Below, piece after piece: positions 43,195 to 52,079 of a DNA stretch of 64,000 nt. A program made the translations under genes and the position numbers. The stretch comes from Brevundimonas sp. (GTDB lineage: Bacteria; Pseudomonadota; Alphaproteobacteria; Caulobacterales; Caulobacteraceae). Where the stretch lies: positions 124,001-188,000 of the forward strand of contig NZ_JACESB010000001.1 of NCBI RefSeq assembly GCF_013912005.1, given 5' to 3'. Every line of letters starts with the position of its first letter. Position 1 is the first letter of the stretch. Under the pieces are notes generated by a model. It worked only from the letters and a program-made list of their open reading frames with translations. It had not been told where the DNA came from and made no database searches.

Positions 43195-44496
43195 TTGACC
43201 ACAAAGCACATCGACCACGCCGTTCCGCTGATCCGGGCGGTCGTCATTCACCCCGACGGACGTAGCGACAGCCCGCGCCTCGCCGAGGAGCGGCTGGAGG
43301 AGGCCGTGGGCCTGGCCCGCGCGCTCGACCTCGACGTGCGCGCCGAGGAGATCGTGCGCGTGCGCAAGGTCGCGCCCGCCACCCTGTTCGGCTCCGGCAA
43401 GGTCGACGAGCTGGCCGCCCTGGTGCGCGCCGCCGAGGCCGAGGCCGTGGTCGTCGACGACCAGCTCACCCCGGTCCAGCAGCGCAATCTGGAGAAGGCC
43501 TGGGACTGCAAGGTCATCGACCGCACCGGCCTGATCCTCGAGATATTCGGCCGTCGGGCGCGGACCAAGGAAGGCCGGCTGCAGGTCGAGCTGGCGCGGC
43601 TGGACTACGAGCGCTCGCGGCTGGTGCGGACCTGGACCCACCTGGAGCGCCAGCGCGGCGGCACCGGCTCGACCGGCGGCCCCGGGGAGACCCAGATCGA
43701 ACTCGACCGCCGTCTGATCGCCGACCGCATCGTCAAGCTGAAGGCCGAGCTGGAGGAGGTGCGCCGCACCCGCGGCCTGCACCGCAAGGCGCGCCAGAAG
43801 GTCCCGTTCCCGACGGTGGCCCTGGTCGGCTACACCAACGCCGGCAAGTCGACCCTGTTCAACCGCCTGACCGGGTCCGAGGTGTTCGCCAAGGATCTGC
43901 TGTTCGCCACCCTCGACACCACCCAGCGCACCATCCGCCTGCCGCAGGGCCGGCCGGCGATCGTCGCCGACACCGTCGGCTTCATCTCCGACCTGCCGCA
44001 CGAGCTGGTCGAGAGCTTCCGGGCCACGCTGGAGGAGGTGGGCGAGGCCGACCTGATCCTGCACGTGCGCGACATCGCCAGTCCCGACAGCGACGCCCAG
44101 GCGAAGGACGTCGAGGCGGTGCTGGAGCAGATCCCCGCCGTCGAGGGCCGCACCCGCCGGGTGCTGGAGGTCTGGAACAAGATCGACCTGCTGGACGGCG
44201 AGGCGCGCGAGGCGACCCTCGCGCAGGCCGAACGGCTGAGAACGCAGGGGCAGGCGGTGGCGGTCTCGGCCTGGACGGGGGAGGGGGTCGAGACGCTGCG
44301 CGAGACCATCGCCTCGCTGATCGACGACGACCCGGAGACGGAGCTCACGCTGGAGCCGAGCGAGGGCGAGGCGTTGGCCTGGCTGTACGAGAACGGCCGG
44401 GTGACGGGGCGCGAGACGGACGACGCGGGACGGACGCACGTGAAGGTGCGCCTGCATCCGGCGGCGCTGGGGCGGTTCGAGCGGATGTTCGGCTAA
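43195..44496 (+). CDS. hflX: Ribosome-associated GTPase HflX
   Basis: HflX is a GTPase that splits or rescues stalled ribosomes. The 433 residues hold an N-terminal HflX domain with TLFGSGKVDEL, a glycine-rich linker GGTGSTGGPGETQIELDRR, and the G domain (G1 GYTNAGKST, G3 DTVGF, G4 NKID). A TTG at 43195, directly abutting the hfq stop, is the only start giving a full N-terminus. This back-to-back hfq-hflX arrangement is typical. Confidence 0.94.
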   Translation: MTTKHIDHAVPLIRAVVIHPDGRSDSPRLAEERLEEAVGLARALDLDVRAEEIVRVRKVAPATLFGSGKVDELAALVRAAEAEAVVVDDQLTPVQQRNLEKAWDCKVIDRTGLILEIFGRRARTKEGRLQVELARLDYERSRLVRTWTHLERQRGGTGSTGGPGETQIELDRRLIADRIVKLKAELEEVRRTRGLHRKARQKVPFPTVALVGYTNAGKSTLFNRLTGSEVFAKDLLFATLDTTQRTIRLPQGRPAIVADTVGFISDLPHELVESFRATLEEVGEADLILHVRDIASPDSDAQAKDVEAVLEQIPAVEGRTRRVLEVWNKIDLLDGEAREATLAQAERLRTQGQAVAVSAWTGEGVETLRETIASLIDDDPETELTLEPSEGEALAWLYENGRVTGRETDDAGRTHVKVRLHPAALGRFERMFG

Positions 44497-44542
44497 CCGC
44501 CCTTCCACCCTCTCCGACGGGATGGGGACGCCGCTTCCGTCT

Positions 44543-44563
44543 CCTCCCCGCGCAGCGGGGAGG
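44543..44563. terminator. Perfect GC hairpin between convergent hflX and mazG
   Basis: CCTCCCCGC (44543-44551) pairs perfectly with GCGGGGAGG (44555-44563) around GCA. It lies in the 69-base gap between two converging genes. There is no T-run on either side, so it may be a bidirectional factor-assisted terminator or one member of a dispersed palindromic repeat family. Confidence 0.5.
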
Positions 44564-44565
44564 GG

Positions 44566-45357
44566 TCAGCCGCCGCGCCGCTCCGCCGCCTTCGCCGCGT
44601 CCCACAGCGCATCCATCTCGGCCAGATCCGATTTCTCCGGCGTCCGCCCGGCCTTCGCCAGCTCGGCCTCGATGAAGGCGAAGCGCTTCACGAACTTGGC
44701 GTTCGTCCCCCGCAGCGCGTCCTCCGGCTCGACCCCCAGCTTGCGGGCCAGGTTGGCCATCACGAACAGCAGGTCGCCCAGTTCGCCGCGCGCCTTGTCG
44801 AGATCGCCGGCGGCGATCTCGGCCTTCAGCTCGGCCACCTCCTCGTCGAGCTTGTCCAGCACTTCGGCCGTGGACGGCCAGTCGAAGCCCACCCGGGCGG
44901 CGCGTTTCGTCAGCTTGGCGGCGCGGGCGAGGGCGGGGAGGCCGACCGGCACGTCGTCGAGCACGCCGTGCTGCGCCTTCGCCTTGCGTTCGTCGGCCTT
45001 GATGTCCTCCCAGCGCGCCTTCTGGGCGGCGCCGTCGGCCCGGGCCGCCTCGTCCCCGAACACGTGCGGGTGGCGCCGCTCCAGCTTGTCGGCGATGGCC
45101 GTGGCCACATCGTCGAAGGCGAACAGCCCGGCCTCCTCGGCCATGCGGGCGTGGAACACCACCTGGAACAGCAGGTCGCCCAGTTCGCCCTTCAGGTCCT
45201 CCATGTCGCCGCGCTCGATGGCGTCGGCGACCTCATAGGCTTCCTCGAGGGTGTAGGGGGCGATGGTGGCGAAGGTCTGCTCGACGTCCCAGGGACAGCC
45301 GCGCTCCGGATCGCGCAGCCGGACCATGATGGCGTTGAGGCGGTCGATCGGGCTCAT
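44566..45357 (-). CDS. mazG: Nucleoside triphosphate pyrophosphohydrolase MazG
   Basis: MazG hydrolyses (d)NTPs to monophosphates and pyrophosphate, sanitising pools and lowering ppGpp in E. coli. The 263 residues contain two MazG repeats: the first with CPWD..QTF, LEEAYEVADAIE and ELGDLLFQVVFHA, the second with LDEEVAELKAEI and ELGDLLFVMANLAR, each carrying the ExxE...ELxD metal site. The ATG at 45357 overlaps the end of the upstream transporter gene by 4 bases. Confidence 0.95.
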   Translation of the reverse strand: MSPIDRLNAIMVRLRDPERGCPWDVEQTFATIAPYTLEEAYEVADAIERGDMEDLKGELGDLLFQVVFHARMAEEAGLFAFDDVATAIADKLERRHPHVFGDEAARADGAAQKARWEDIKADERKAKAQHGVLDDVPVGLPALARAAKLTKRAARVGFDWPSTAEVLDKLDEEVAELKAEIAAGDLDKARGELGDLLFVMANLARKLGVEPEDALRGTNAKFVKRFAFIEAELAKAGRTPEKSDLAEMDALWDAAKAAERRGG

Positions 45358-46730
45358 GCGGACGGGCTCGGCGGGGTTTCGCGGGCGGCCAGGGCGGCGC
45401 GGATGTCCGCATGGCGGGCGGGGGTCAGCGGATAGACGCGCAGGACCGCGGCGGAGACGACCAGCAGCACGACGGGGGCGGCGATGAACAGCCACTGCAG
45501 CCCGAGGATGACGCCGGGCGCGTTGACCGCGCCGGGCGCGGCGTCGAAGCCGATCCACTCCAGCACCGCGAAGGCGCCGACCGAGATGGCGTAGCCGAGC
45601 TTGGAGGTGGCGTTCAGGATCGAGAACAGCAGGCCGGTGCGATCGGCGCCGTCGTCCAGCCGCACGGCGTCGGAGGCGTCGGCCATCATCGCCCGCAGCA
45701 GCAGGTCGGCGGCGCCGAAGGCGAGGCCGGTGATGAAGATGGCCGCGACGGCCGCCGGGAAGTTCCCGGCCGGCACGAGCAGGGTGGCGGCGGCGAAGCT
45801 GACCGCGAAATAGAGGCTGCCGACCGCCAGGGCGTGGTGCTTGCCGATGCGGGTGGCGAGGGCGGCCCAGACCGGCGCCCCGACCAGGCCGGCGACGAAA
45901 TAGACCAGCAGGAGGATCGAGGTCTGGTCGCGCTCGAAGCCCCGCGCCTGCTCGAAGAAGTAGAAGAACAGCACCCCGATCAGGCCCCGGGCGGCGCCGA
46001 GCATCAGGTCGGAGACCAGCAGGCGGCGCAGCACCGGGCGGGAGATCAGGGCGAGCGTGGCGCCGAGCCCGCCGTGCGGCGGCGGCGTGACGTTGCGCGG
46101 CTCCGGGGTGAACCGTAGGGTCACCAGCAGGGCGAGCGGCAGCAGGATGACGATGAAGCCGCCCTGCATGCGCACGGCCTCCACGTAGGAATAGCCGAGG
46201 CCCTGGGCGATGGCGGGAATCAGCAGCACGGCCAGCACGCCGAGGATGTTGAACACCTGCCACCAGCCGTAGATGCGCGAGCGCTGGTCGTAGTCGGGCG
46301 AGAGCACCGCCGCCCAGCTCATCTGGCTGAGCAGGCTGATCGAATAGCCGAGGTACATGATCACCAGCCAGGCCGCGAGATGGGCCGGGCCGGCGCCGCG
46401 GGCGACGAAGAACAGCATGGCGACGGAGATCATCAGGATCGGCGCGCCGGCGGCCATCCACACCCGGTAGCGGCCCCACTTCGTCGAGGTGCGGTCGATG
46501 ACCATGCCCAGGAAGGGATCGACCACGATGTCGGCCAGCCGCACGATCAGGAAGATCAGGCTGACCGCCGCCAGCGGCACGCCGACGTGGCTGGCGTAGA
46601 ACTCCGGCAGGGTGACGTAGACCGGCAGGCCCAGCGCCGCGTACGGCAGGCAGCTGGCCGCGAAGGCGGCGAGCACGGCGTTGGACCGACGCGGGGCGGC
46701 GGCGGGGCTGGGGGCAGGGGCCTCGGTCAT
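45354..46730 (-). CDS. GPH-family sugar:cation symporter (MFS-like)
   Basis: The ATG at 46730 gives 458 residues with about twelve membrane helices. Two family marks of glycoside-pentoside-hexuronide symporters are visible: RLADIVVDPFLGMVIDRTSTKWGRYRVWM after helix 2, and the DYDQRSRIYGWWQVF segment; each is quoted here only as landmark. The substrate is probably an oligosaccharide or glycoside, but no sugar-degrading gene lies next to it, so this is open. The open frame continues 89 codons upstream without coding character. It is followed by mazG with a 4-base overlap and is divergent from the VanY-like gene. Confidence 0.85.
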   Translation of the reverse strand: MTEAPAPSPAAAPRRSNAVLAAFAASCLPYAALGLPVYVTLPEFYASHVGVPLAAVSLIFLIVRLADIVVDPFLGMVIDRTSTKWGRYRVWMAAGAPILMISVAMLFFVARGAGPAHLAAWLVIMYLGYSISLLSQMSWAAVLSPDYDQRSRIYGWWQVFNILGVLAVLLIPAIAQGLGYSYVEAVRMQGGFIVILLPLALLVTLRFTPEPRNVTPPPHGGLGATLALISRPVLRRLLVSDLMLGAARGLIGVLFFYFFEQARGFERDQTSILLLVYFVAGLVGAPVWAALATRIGKHHALAVGSLYFAVSFAAATLLVPAGNFPAAVAAIFITGLAFGAADLLLRAMMADASDAVRLDDGADRTGLLFSILNATSKLGYAISVGAFAVLEWIGFDAAPGAVNAPGVILGLQWLFIAAPVVLLVVSAAVLRVYPLTPARHADIRAALAARETPPSPSA

Positions 46731-46854
46731 GGAGGGATCCGCGAACGGCCCGCTGAGTCGGCCGCGACGCCACCATGCCAGCATTCGCCGCCGCCGCTCC
46801 ATCCCCGCGCGAAGCCCCTTGCCGGGCGCGGCCGGCCGGAGGCACCCTGTCAGG

Positions 46855-47745
46855 ATGAGGTCCGGTCGTCCGCTGCTGTCGCTGCTCGCCGCCGCCGTCG
46901 TTCTGGCCGGCGCCGGGGCGGCGTGCGCCCAGGGCCGCGACGGGGCCGAGGCCTGCGATGCGGACGACCTGGAGTGGGCCGCCCCGGCCCTGGCCAACGC
47001 GCAGTCGCTGGGTCGGCTGGAGTGGACCCCGTTCGGCGCGGCCGAACTCGGCTGGGAGGCCTACCTGCCGCTGATCCAGCACGAGCTGGGCACCGGCTGC
47101 GCGCCCGGCTCGCCGGTCTTCGCCCGCGCCCTCGCCGGCTTCCAGGGCCGCCATGGCCTGCCCGTCACCGGCTGGTTCGACCCGGCCACCTTCCAGGTCT
47201 TCCGCGGCCTGTGGCAGGAGCGCCGGCCCTTCATCATGGCGCGGGTGCGGGACGAGCCCTGCCCGGAACCGCCGCCGCTGAACCAGCTGGGCTACCTGGT
47301 GGCGGAGGAGGAGCACGCCGACCGCCTGACCCGGCTGCTGCGCCGGGACGTACTGGACGCCTACCGGCGGATGGTCGCCGCCGCCCGCGCCGAGGTTCCG
47401 GAGGTCGCCGCCGATCCGGAGCTGCTGCAGATCTTCTCCGGCTTCCGCGATCCCGAGGCCGATGCCGCCCGCTGCGCGCAGCAGGGCAATTGCGACGGCC
47501 TGCGCCGGGCGGTCTGCTCGCCGCACCGCACCGGCGCGGCCGTCGACCTGTACGTCGGCCATCTCGCCGGCCTCGGCGTCGACGACACCTCGCCGGCCAG
47601 CCGCCTGCACATGAGCCGGGGCCCGGTCTATCGCTGGCTGGTGCGCAACGCCGGGCGCTTCGGCTTCACCCCCTACGTCTACGAACCGTGGCACTGGGAG
47701 TGGACCGGCGTCGTCGCCGATCCGCCGGTCGCGGCGGCCCCGTGA
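46855..47745 (+). CDS. Exported peptidoglycan-binding VanY-type D,D-carboxypeptidase
   Basis: The ATG at 46855 yields 296 residues: a signal peptide (cleavage near ACAQ, 23-26), a PG_binding_1-like repeat (about 70-120, FQGRHGLPVTGWFDPATF) and an M15B peptidase domain (about 150-285). Zinc and catalytic motifs are SPHRTGAAVD (222-231, H224 and D231) and EPWHWEW (E277, H280). It is predicted to trim D-Ala from peptidoglycan in the periplasm. The stop overlaps the GTG start of the next gene, so the two are translationally coupled. Confidence 0.87.
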   Translation: MRSGRPLLSLLAAAVVLAGAGAACAQGRDGAEACDADDLEWAAPALANAQSLGRLEWTPFGAAELGWEAYLPLIQHELGTGCAPGSPVFARALAGFQGRHGLPVTGWFDPATFQVFRGLWQERRPFIMARVRDEPCPEPPPLNQLGYLVAEEEHADRLTRLLRRDVLDAYRRMVAAARAEVPEVAADPELLQIFSGFRDPEADAARCAQQGNCDGLRRAVCSPHRTGAAVDLYVGHLAGLGVDDTSPASRLHMSRGPVYRWLVRNAGRFGFTPYVYEPWHWEWTGVVADPPVAAAP

Positions 47746-48200
47746 TCCGGGGGCTGTCTCCGGCCGAAATCGCCCTGGCGCGCGAGGCCTTCGGCGAGGC
47801 GCTCGACTACAGCGTGGTGCGCCTGCTCGCCGCCCCGTGGCCGGTCGTCCGCGCCTTCGTCCCCGGCCGCTGGTTCGGACGAGCCTGGATCGTCTGGCCG
47901 GCGCGCTCGCTGCCGGCCGACATCGCCGCCGCGCCGCTGGGCCTGCAGGCCACCTTCATCCACGAACTGACCCACGTCTGGCAGGCGGCCCGCGGCGTGA
48001 ACCTGCTGACCGGCAAGCTGAAGGCCGGGGACCGGCCGGAGTCGTACCGCTATCCGCTCGACGTGGACTGCGCCTGGGACCGGCTGAACATCGAGCAGCA
48101 GGCGATGGTGGTCGAGCACCGGTTCCGGCTTGCGCGCGGCCAGAAGGTCCCCGCGGACCGGGCCTTCTACGACCGGGTCTGCCCGATCAATCGGGCCTGA
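47742..48200 (+). CDS. Small zincin-like protein with HExxH motif
   Basis: A GTG at 47742 overlapping the upstream peptidase stop gives 152 residues. The core carries HELTH (74-78) in a hydrophobic helix followed by VWQ, the zinc site of gluzincin/metzincin-like enzymes. No obvious third ligand is identifiable, though E117 or H121 in the C-terminal helices (EQQAMVVEH) could serve. There is no signal peptide or membrane segment, so it would be cytosolic unless exported with a partner. Similar short HELTHVWQ proteins are sometimes called vgr-related; function is unknown. Confidence 0.75.
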   Translation: MIRGLSPAEIALAREAFGEALDYSVVRLLAAPWPVVRAFVPGRWFGRAWIVWPARSLPADIAAAPLGLQATFIHELTHVWQAARGVNLLTGKLKAGDRPESYRYPLDVDCAWDRLNIEQQAMVVEHRFRLARGQKVPADRAFYDRVCPINRA

Positions 48201-48308
48201 GGCCGGAACCGCGCTGCGTCCGGGGCGATTGTCGGCGAGGGGGCTTGCGCCGGGCGCAACGCGCCCACATTAAGAACCGTAGCTGTTGCAGACAGATCGG
48301 AGCAGATC

Positions 48309-48911
48309 ATGACCCGCGTACTCGTTCTCTATCACTCGACCTACGGCCACGTGGAGCGGATGGCCGAGGCCGTCGCCGAAGGGGCGCGGTCGGTCGAAGG
48401 CGTGGAGGCCGAAATCCGGCGCGTGCCGGAACTGGTGCCGGAAGAGCTGGCCCGCAAGAGCGGCTACAAGCTCGACCAGGCGGCCCCGATCGCGACCGTC
48501 GACGAACTGGCGGACTACGACGCGATCATCGTCGGCGCCGGCACCCGCTACGGAACGGCCGCCTCGCAGATGCGGAACTTCCTCGACCAGACCGGCGGGC
48601 TGTGGGCCCGGGGCGGCCTGGTCGGCAAGGTCGGCTCGGCCTTCACCTCCACCGCCACCCAGCACGGCGGGCAGGAGGTCACCCTGATCGGCCTGATCCA
48701 GACCCTGCTGCACCACGGCATGCTCGTCGCCGGCCTGCCCTACGCCTGGGCCGGGCAGTCGCGGATGGACGAGATCACCGGCGGCAGCCCTTACGGCGCC
48801 ACCACCATCACCGGCGGCGACGGCTCGCGCATGCCCAGCGACAATGAGCTCGAGGGGGCCCGCTGGCAGGGCCGCTACGTCGCCGAAACGGCGCGGAAGC
48901 TCGCGGTCTGA
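48309..48911 (+). CDS. wrbA: NAD(P)H:quinone oxidoreductase WrbA
   Basis: WrbA is a tetrameric FMN flavodoxin-like enzyme that reduces quinones by two electrons in oxidative stress. The 200 residues have the FMN phosphate loop [12 protein letters not shown] (8-19), [22 protein letters not shown], the [10 protein letters not shown] block and [13 protein letters not shown] site lies a few bases before the ATG at 48309. An ATTAAG element at about 48270 could be the -10 of its own promoter, since the gap to the upstream gene is 108 bases. Confidence 0.95.
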   Translation: MTRVLVLYHSTYGHVERMAEAVAEGARSVEGVEAEIRRVPELVPEELARKSGYKLDQAAPIATVDELADYDAIIVGAGTRYGTAASQMRNFLDQTGGLWARGGLVGKVGSAFTSTATQHGGQEVTLIGLIQTLLHHGMLVAGLPYAWAGQSRMDEITGGSPYGATTITGGDGSRMPSDNELEGARWQGRYVAETARKLAV

Positions 48912-48927
48912 GCCGCGGGCGTCCGGC

Positions 48928-50481
48928 TCAGGCCGCCTTGTCCAGCTCCACCATCTGCTGGATGGCGACATAGTCGGTCTTGCCGGTGCCCAGCACCGGC
49001 ACCTCGCCGACGCGGACGATCTTCTTCGGCACCGCGAGCTCGGGCGCCCCGTGCTCGCGGGCCCATTCCGCCAGCCGCGCCACCTCGGCGTCGGCGCGGT
49101 CGGTGACCAGCACCAGCTTCTCGCCCTTGCGATTGTCCGGCACGGCGACCACCGCATGGCGGGCGTCGGGCCAGACCGCGCTGGCCAGTCCCTCCACCGC
49201 GGTGAGCGAGACCATCTCGCCGCCGATCTTGGCGAAGCGCTTCGCCCGCCCGAGGATGCAGATGTAGCCCTCCGGGTCGATGTCCACGATGTCGCCGGTG
49301 TCGTGCCAGCCGCCCTCGAGCGGCTCGATGGACATCGGATCGTCGGCGGAGAGGTAGCCCTCCATCACGTTCGGACCGCGCAGGAACAGGCGGCCGCCCT
49401 CGTCGATCCCCGGAACCGGGTCCAGCCGCCATTCCATTCCGGGCAGGATCTGGCCCACCGTCCCCGGACGGTTGCGGTCCGGATGGTTGACCGCCACCAC
49501 CGGCGCGGCCTCCGTCGCCCCGTAGCCCTCCAGCAGCTTGAGGCCGTGGAAGCGGGTGTTGAACAGGTGATGCGTCTCGTCGCGCACCCGCTCGGCCCCG
49601 GCGACCACGAATTCGAGGGTGTCGAAGTCGTCCGGTCCGGCGACGCGGGCGTACTGGTTCAGGAAGGTGTCGGTGGCGAACAGGATCGAGGCCTTCACCT
49701 CCGGCAGCAGCTCGACGATCTGCCTGGCGTGCAGCGGGGAGGGATACTGGAAGGCCTTCATCCCCTGCAGCAGGGGCAGCAGCACGCCGCCCGTCAGGCC
49801 GAAGCAGTGGAAGGTCGGCAGCGGGTTGAACATCACCCACTCGGGCTTCAGCTCGATATGCTGGGCCACCTGCCGGCAGTTGGCGACCAGGTTCCACTGG
49901 CTCAGCACCACCCCCTTGGGCGCGCCGAAGCTGCCCGAGGTGAAGAGCACCACGCCCGGCGACGACGGCTCGGTCTTCACCCGGAACCGCTTCGGCATCA
50001 GTCCGGCCATCAGGCCGTACAGCTTGTCCTGCAGCCCGATCGTGGCGCGCACGTCGTCCAGCCAGACGATCTCCGCCGCCTGGCCGATGTCGGCGACCAG
50101 CTCCTCCAGCTTCGCCTGCTGGATGAAACGGCGGGCGGTCAGCACCTTCTTCACCCCGGCGGCGGCGATGGCGGCCCGGATGTTCCGCTCGCCGGCCGTG
50201 AAGTTGATCATCACCGGCACGCGTCCGTGGGCGTGGAGGCCGTAGAAGGTGACCACCACCCCCATGCTGGACGGCAGGAGGATGCCGACGCGTTCGTCGG
50301 GTTCGGTCATGGCTGCGACCTTGCGTCCCAGCACGAAGGCGGCGCGGATCAGGCCGGTGTAGGTCAGCGGCTTGCGATCCTGGTCCTCGAGGATCTCCTT
50401 GTCGCCATAGCGCTCGCGCGCGGCGATGAGGGCGTCGAAGATGGTCTCCTCGCCGGCCTTCGGGTCCAGGGCTACGCGCAA
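48928..50481 (-). CDS. aas: Stand-alone acyl-[ACP] synthetase-like AMP ligase (Aas C-terminal half)
   Basis: The 517-residue adenylate-forming enzyme has the P-loop TSGSFGAPKG, the GYGATEAAPV motif, WHDTGDIV, and ILGRAKRFAKIGGEMVSL, which resembles the ligase half of E. coli Aas. The final VLGTGKTDYVAI carries the catalytic lysine. In E. coli Aas this domain is fused behind a PlsC-like lysophospholipid acyltransferase; here no acyltransferase domain is present. It would activate free fatty acids for ACP or CoA; the acceptor is not decided by sequence. It converges on wrbA with a 16-base gap. Confidence 0.85.
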   Translation of the reverse strand: MRVALDPKAGEETIFDALIAARERYGDKEILEDQDRKPLTYTGLIRAAFVLGRKVAAMTEPDERVGILLPSSMGVVVTFYGLHAHGRVPVMINFTAGERNIRAAIAAAGVKKVLTARRFIQQAKLEELVADIGQAAEIVWLDDVRATIGLQDKLYGLMAGLMPKRFRVKTEPSSPGVVLFTSGSFGAPKGVVLSQWNLVANCRQVAQHIELKPEWVMFNPLPTFHCFGLTGGVLLPLLQGMKAFQYPSPLHARQIVELLPEVKASILFATDTFLNQYARVAGPDDFDTLEFVVAGAERVRDETHHLFNTRFHGLKLLEGYGATEAAPVVAVNHPDRNRPGTVGQILPGMEWRLDPVPGIDEGGRLFLRGPNVMEGYLSADDPMSIEPLEGGWHDTGDIVDIDPEGYICILGRAKRFAKIGGEMVSLTAVEGLASAVWPDARHAVVAVPDNRKGEKLVLVTDRADAEVARLAEWAREHGAPELAVPKKIVRVGEVPVLGTGKTDYVAIQQMVELDKAA

Positions 50482-50654
50482 ACCTTCATCCTCCGTGCCG
50501 GCGCGTTGTCCGCGCCTGTTCTGGGCGCGGCAAACTAGTGCGCGGACCCGGCGTTGAAAAGATGCGTTACCTTGCGTGAGGTTCGGGGCCGCCTTGCCAT
50601 GGCCGTGCGGAAGGACGACATAGCCGGTTCCCGCCCCCGCCGCGCGAGTTCGCC

Positions 50655-51617
50655 TTGGTCACCCTGATCGACGCCCTGAAGAAGACGCCCGCCGAGCTGC
50701 GTCACCCGGAGAAGCAGAACCGGCCGGAGACGGCGGTGCTGAGGAAGCCCGACTGGCTGCGGGTCAAGGCCCCGGGATCAGGCCAGTACAACGCCACCCG
50801 CTCGATCGTGAAGGAGAAGGGCCTCCACACCGTCTGCGAGGAGGCCGCCTGTCCGAACATCGGCGAGTGCTGGAGCCAGAAGCACGCGACCCTGATGATC
50901 ATGGGCGACACCTGCACCCGGGCCTGCGCCTTCTGCAACGTCAAGACGGGCCTGCCCGACGCGCTGGACCCGGACGAGCCGGTCAAGGTCGGCCTCGCCG
51001 TGCAGCAGATGGGTCTCAATCACGTGGTCATCACCAGCGTCGACCGCGACGATCTCTCCGACGGCGGCGCGGCCCACTTCGCCGAGGTGGTGCGCCAGAT
51101 CCGCCTGCAGGCGCCGCAGACCACGGTCGAGATCCTGACCCCCGACTTCCTGCGCAAGGACGGCGCGGCCGAGGTGATGATCGACGCCCGCCCGGACGTG
51201 TTCAACCACAACCTCGAGACGGTGCCGCGGCTGTATCTGAAGATCCGCCCCGGAGCCCGCTACTTCCACAGCCTGCGCCTGCTGCAGATGGTCAAGGAGC
51301 GCGACCCGAACCAGTTCACCAAGTCCGGCATCATGGTCGGCCTGGGCGAGACCCGGGAGGAGGTCATGCAGGTGATGGACGACATGCGCTCGGCCGGCGT
51401 CGACTTCATCACCATCGGCCAGTATCTGCAGCCGACCCGCAAGCACGCCGCCATCGACCGTTTCGTCACGCCCGAGGAGTTCAAGGCCTACGAGGCCATC
51501 GCCCGGGCCAAGGGCTTCCTAATGGTGTCGTCCTCGCCCCTGACCCGCAGCTCGCACCACGCCGGCGAGGATTTCGCCCGGCTGAAAGCGGCGCGGATGG
51601 CGCAGAGCGGACGCTGA
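50655..51617 (+). CDS. lipA: Lipoyl synthase
   Basis: LipA inserts two sulfur atoms into protein-bound octanoyl groups, making the lipoyl cofactor of PDH and related complexes. The 320 residues have the auxiliary cluster cysteines C61, C66 and C72 ([12 protein letters not shown]), the radical-SAM cysteines C87, C91 and C94 (CTRACAFC), and the family RSSHHAGED ending. The TTG at 50655 gives the normal N-terminus. It leads lipA-coq10-like-lhgO, all tightly spaced. Confidence 0.96.
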   Translation: MVTLIDALKKTPAELRHPEKQNRPETAVLRKPDWLRVKAPGSGQYNATRSIVKEKGLHTVCEEAACPNIGECWSQKHATLMIMGDTCTRACAFCNVKTGLPDALDPDEPVKVGLAVQQMGLNHVVITSVDRDDLSDGGAAHFAEVVRQIRLQAPQTTVEILTPDFLRKDGAAEVMIDARPDVFNHNLETVPRLYLKIRPGARYFHSLRLLQMVKERDPNQFTKSGIMVGLGETREEVMQVMDDMRSAGVDFITIGQYLQPTRKHAAIDRFVTPEEFKAYEAIARAKGFLMVSSSPLTRSSHHAGEDFARLKAARMAQSGR

Positions 51618-51623
51618 GCCGCC

Positions 51624-52079
51624 TTGGCCGTTCACCGCGTCACCCGGATCCTGCCGTATCAGCCCGACCAGCTCGCCGATCTGGTGGCGGACGTGCGCGC
51701 CTATCCCGACTTCGTCCCCTGGGTCACCTCGATGCGCGTCTGGAACGAGCGCGAGGAGGCGCCGGGGGTGTCGGTGCTGGACGCCGAGGCCGGCGTCGGC
51801 TTCTCCTTCCTGACCGAGCGGTTCTCGACCTGGGTCCGGCACGATCGCAATGCGCCCAAGGTTGAAGTCGGTCTGCTGCGCGGCCCGTTCCACCACCTGA
51901 AGAACCGCTGGGAGTTCTTCCCGCACCCGGAGGGCGCGCGGGTGGAGTTCTTCATCGACTTCGCCTTCAGGGCCCGGCTGCTGGACATGATGCTGCAGGC
52001 CAACTTCGACCGCGCGGTCGGCAAGCTGATGCACTGCTTCGAGGCCCGCGCCGACGCCCTCTACGGCCGCAAGGCGTGA
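51624..52079 (+). CDS. Coq10/RatA-like START-domain protein
   Basis: This 151-residue protein is of the polyketide-cyclase/START fold, of the type that binds ubiquinone (Coq10) in mitochondria and alphaproteobacteria. Landmarks are the YQPDQLADLVADVRAYPDFVPWV N-terminus (quoted only as position 11-34) and the RGPFHHLKNRWEF and EFFIDFAFRARLL strands. The RatA name in some databases implies a toxin, but nothing here suggests one. A TTG at 51624 starts it 6 bases after lipA; its stop overlaps the next GTG. Confidence 0.88.
   Translation: MAVHRVTRILPYQPDQLADLVADVRAYPDFVPWVTSMRVWNEREEAPGVSVLDAEAGVGFSFLTERFSTWVRHDRNAPKVEVGLLRGPFHHLKNRWEFFPHPEGARVEFFIDFAFRARLLDMMLQANFDRAVGKLMHCFEARADALYGRKA

Noticed and set aside
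51624-52079. RatA-like toxin of a toxin-antitoxin pair
   Set aside because: No antitoxin-like partner is adjacent, and the context (lipA, lhgO) and START fold fit a ubiquinone-binding Coq10-like protein.
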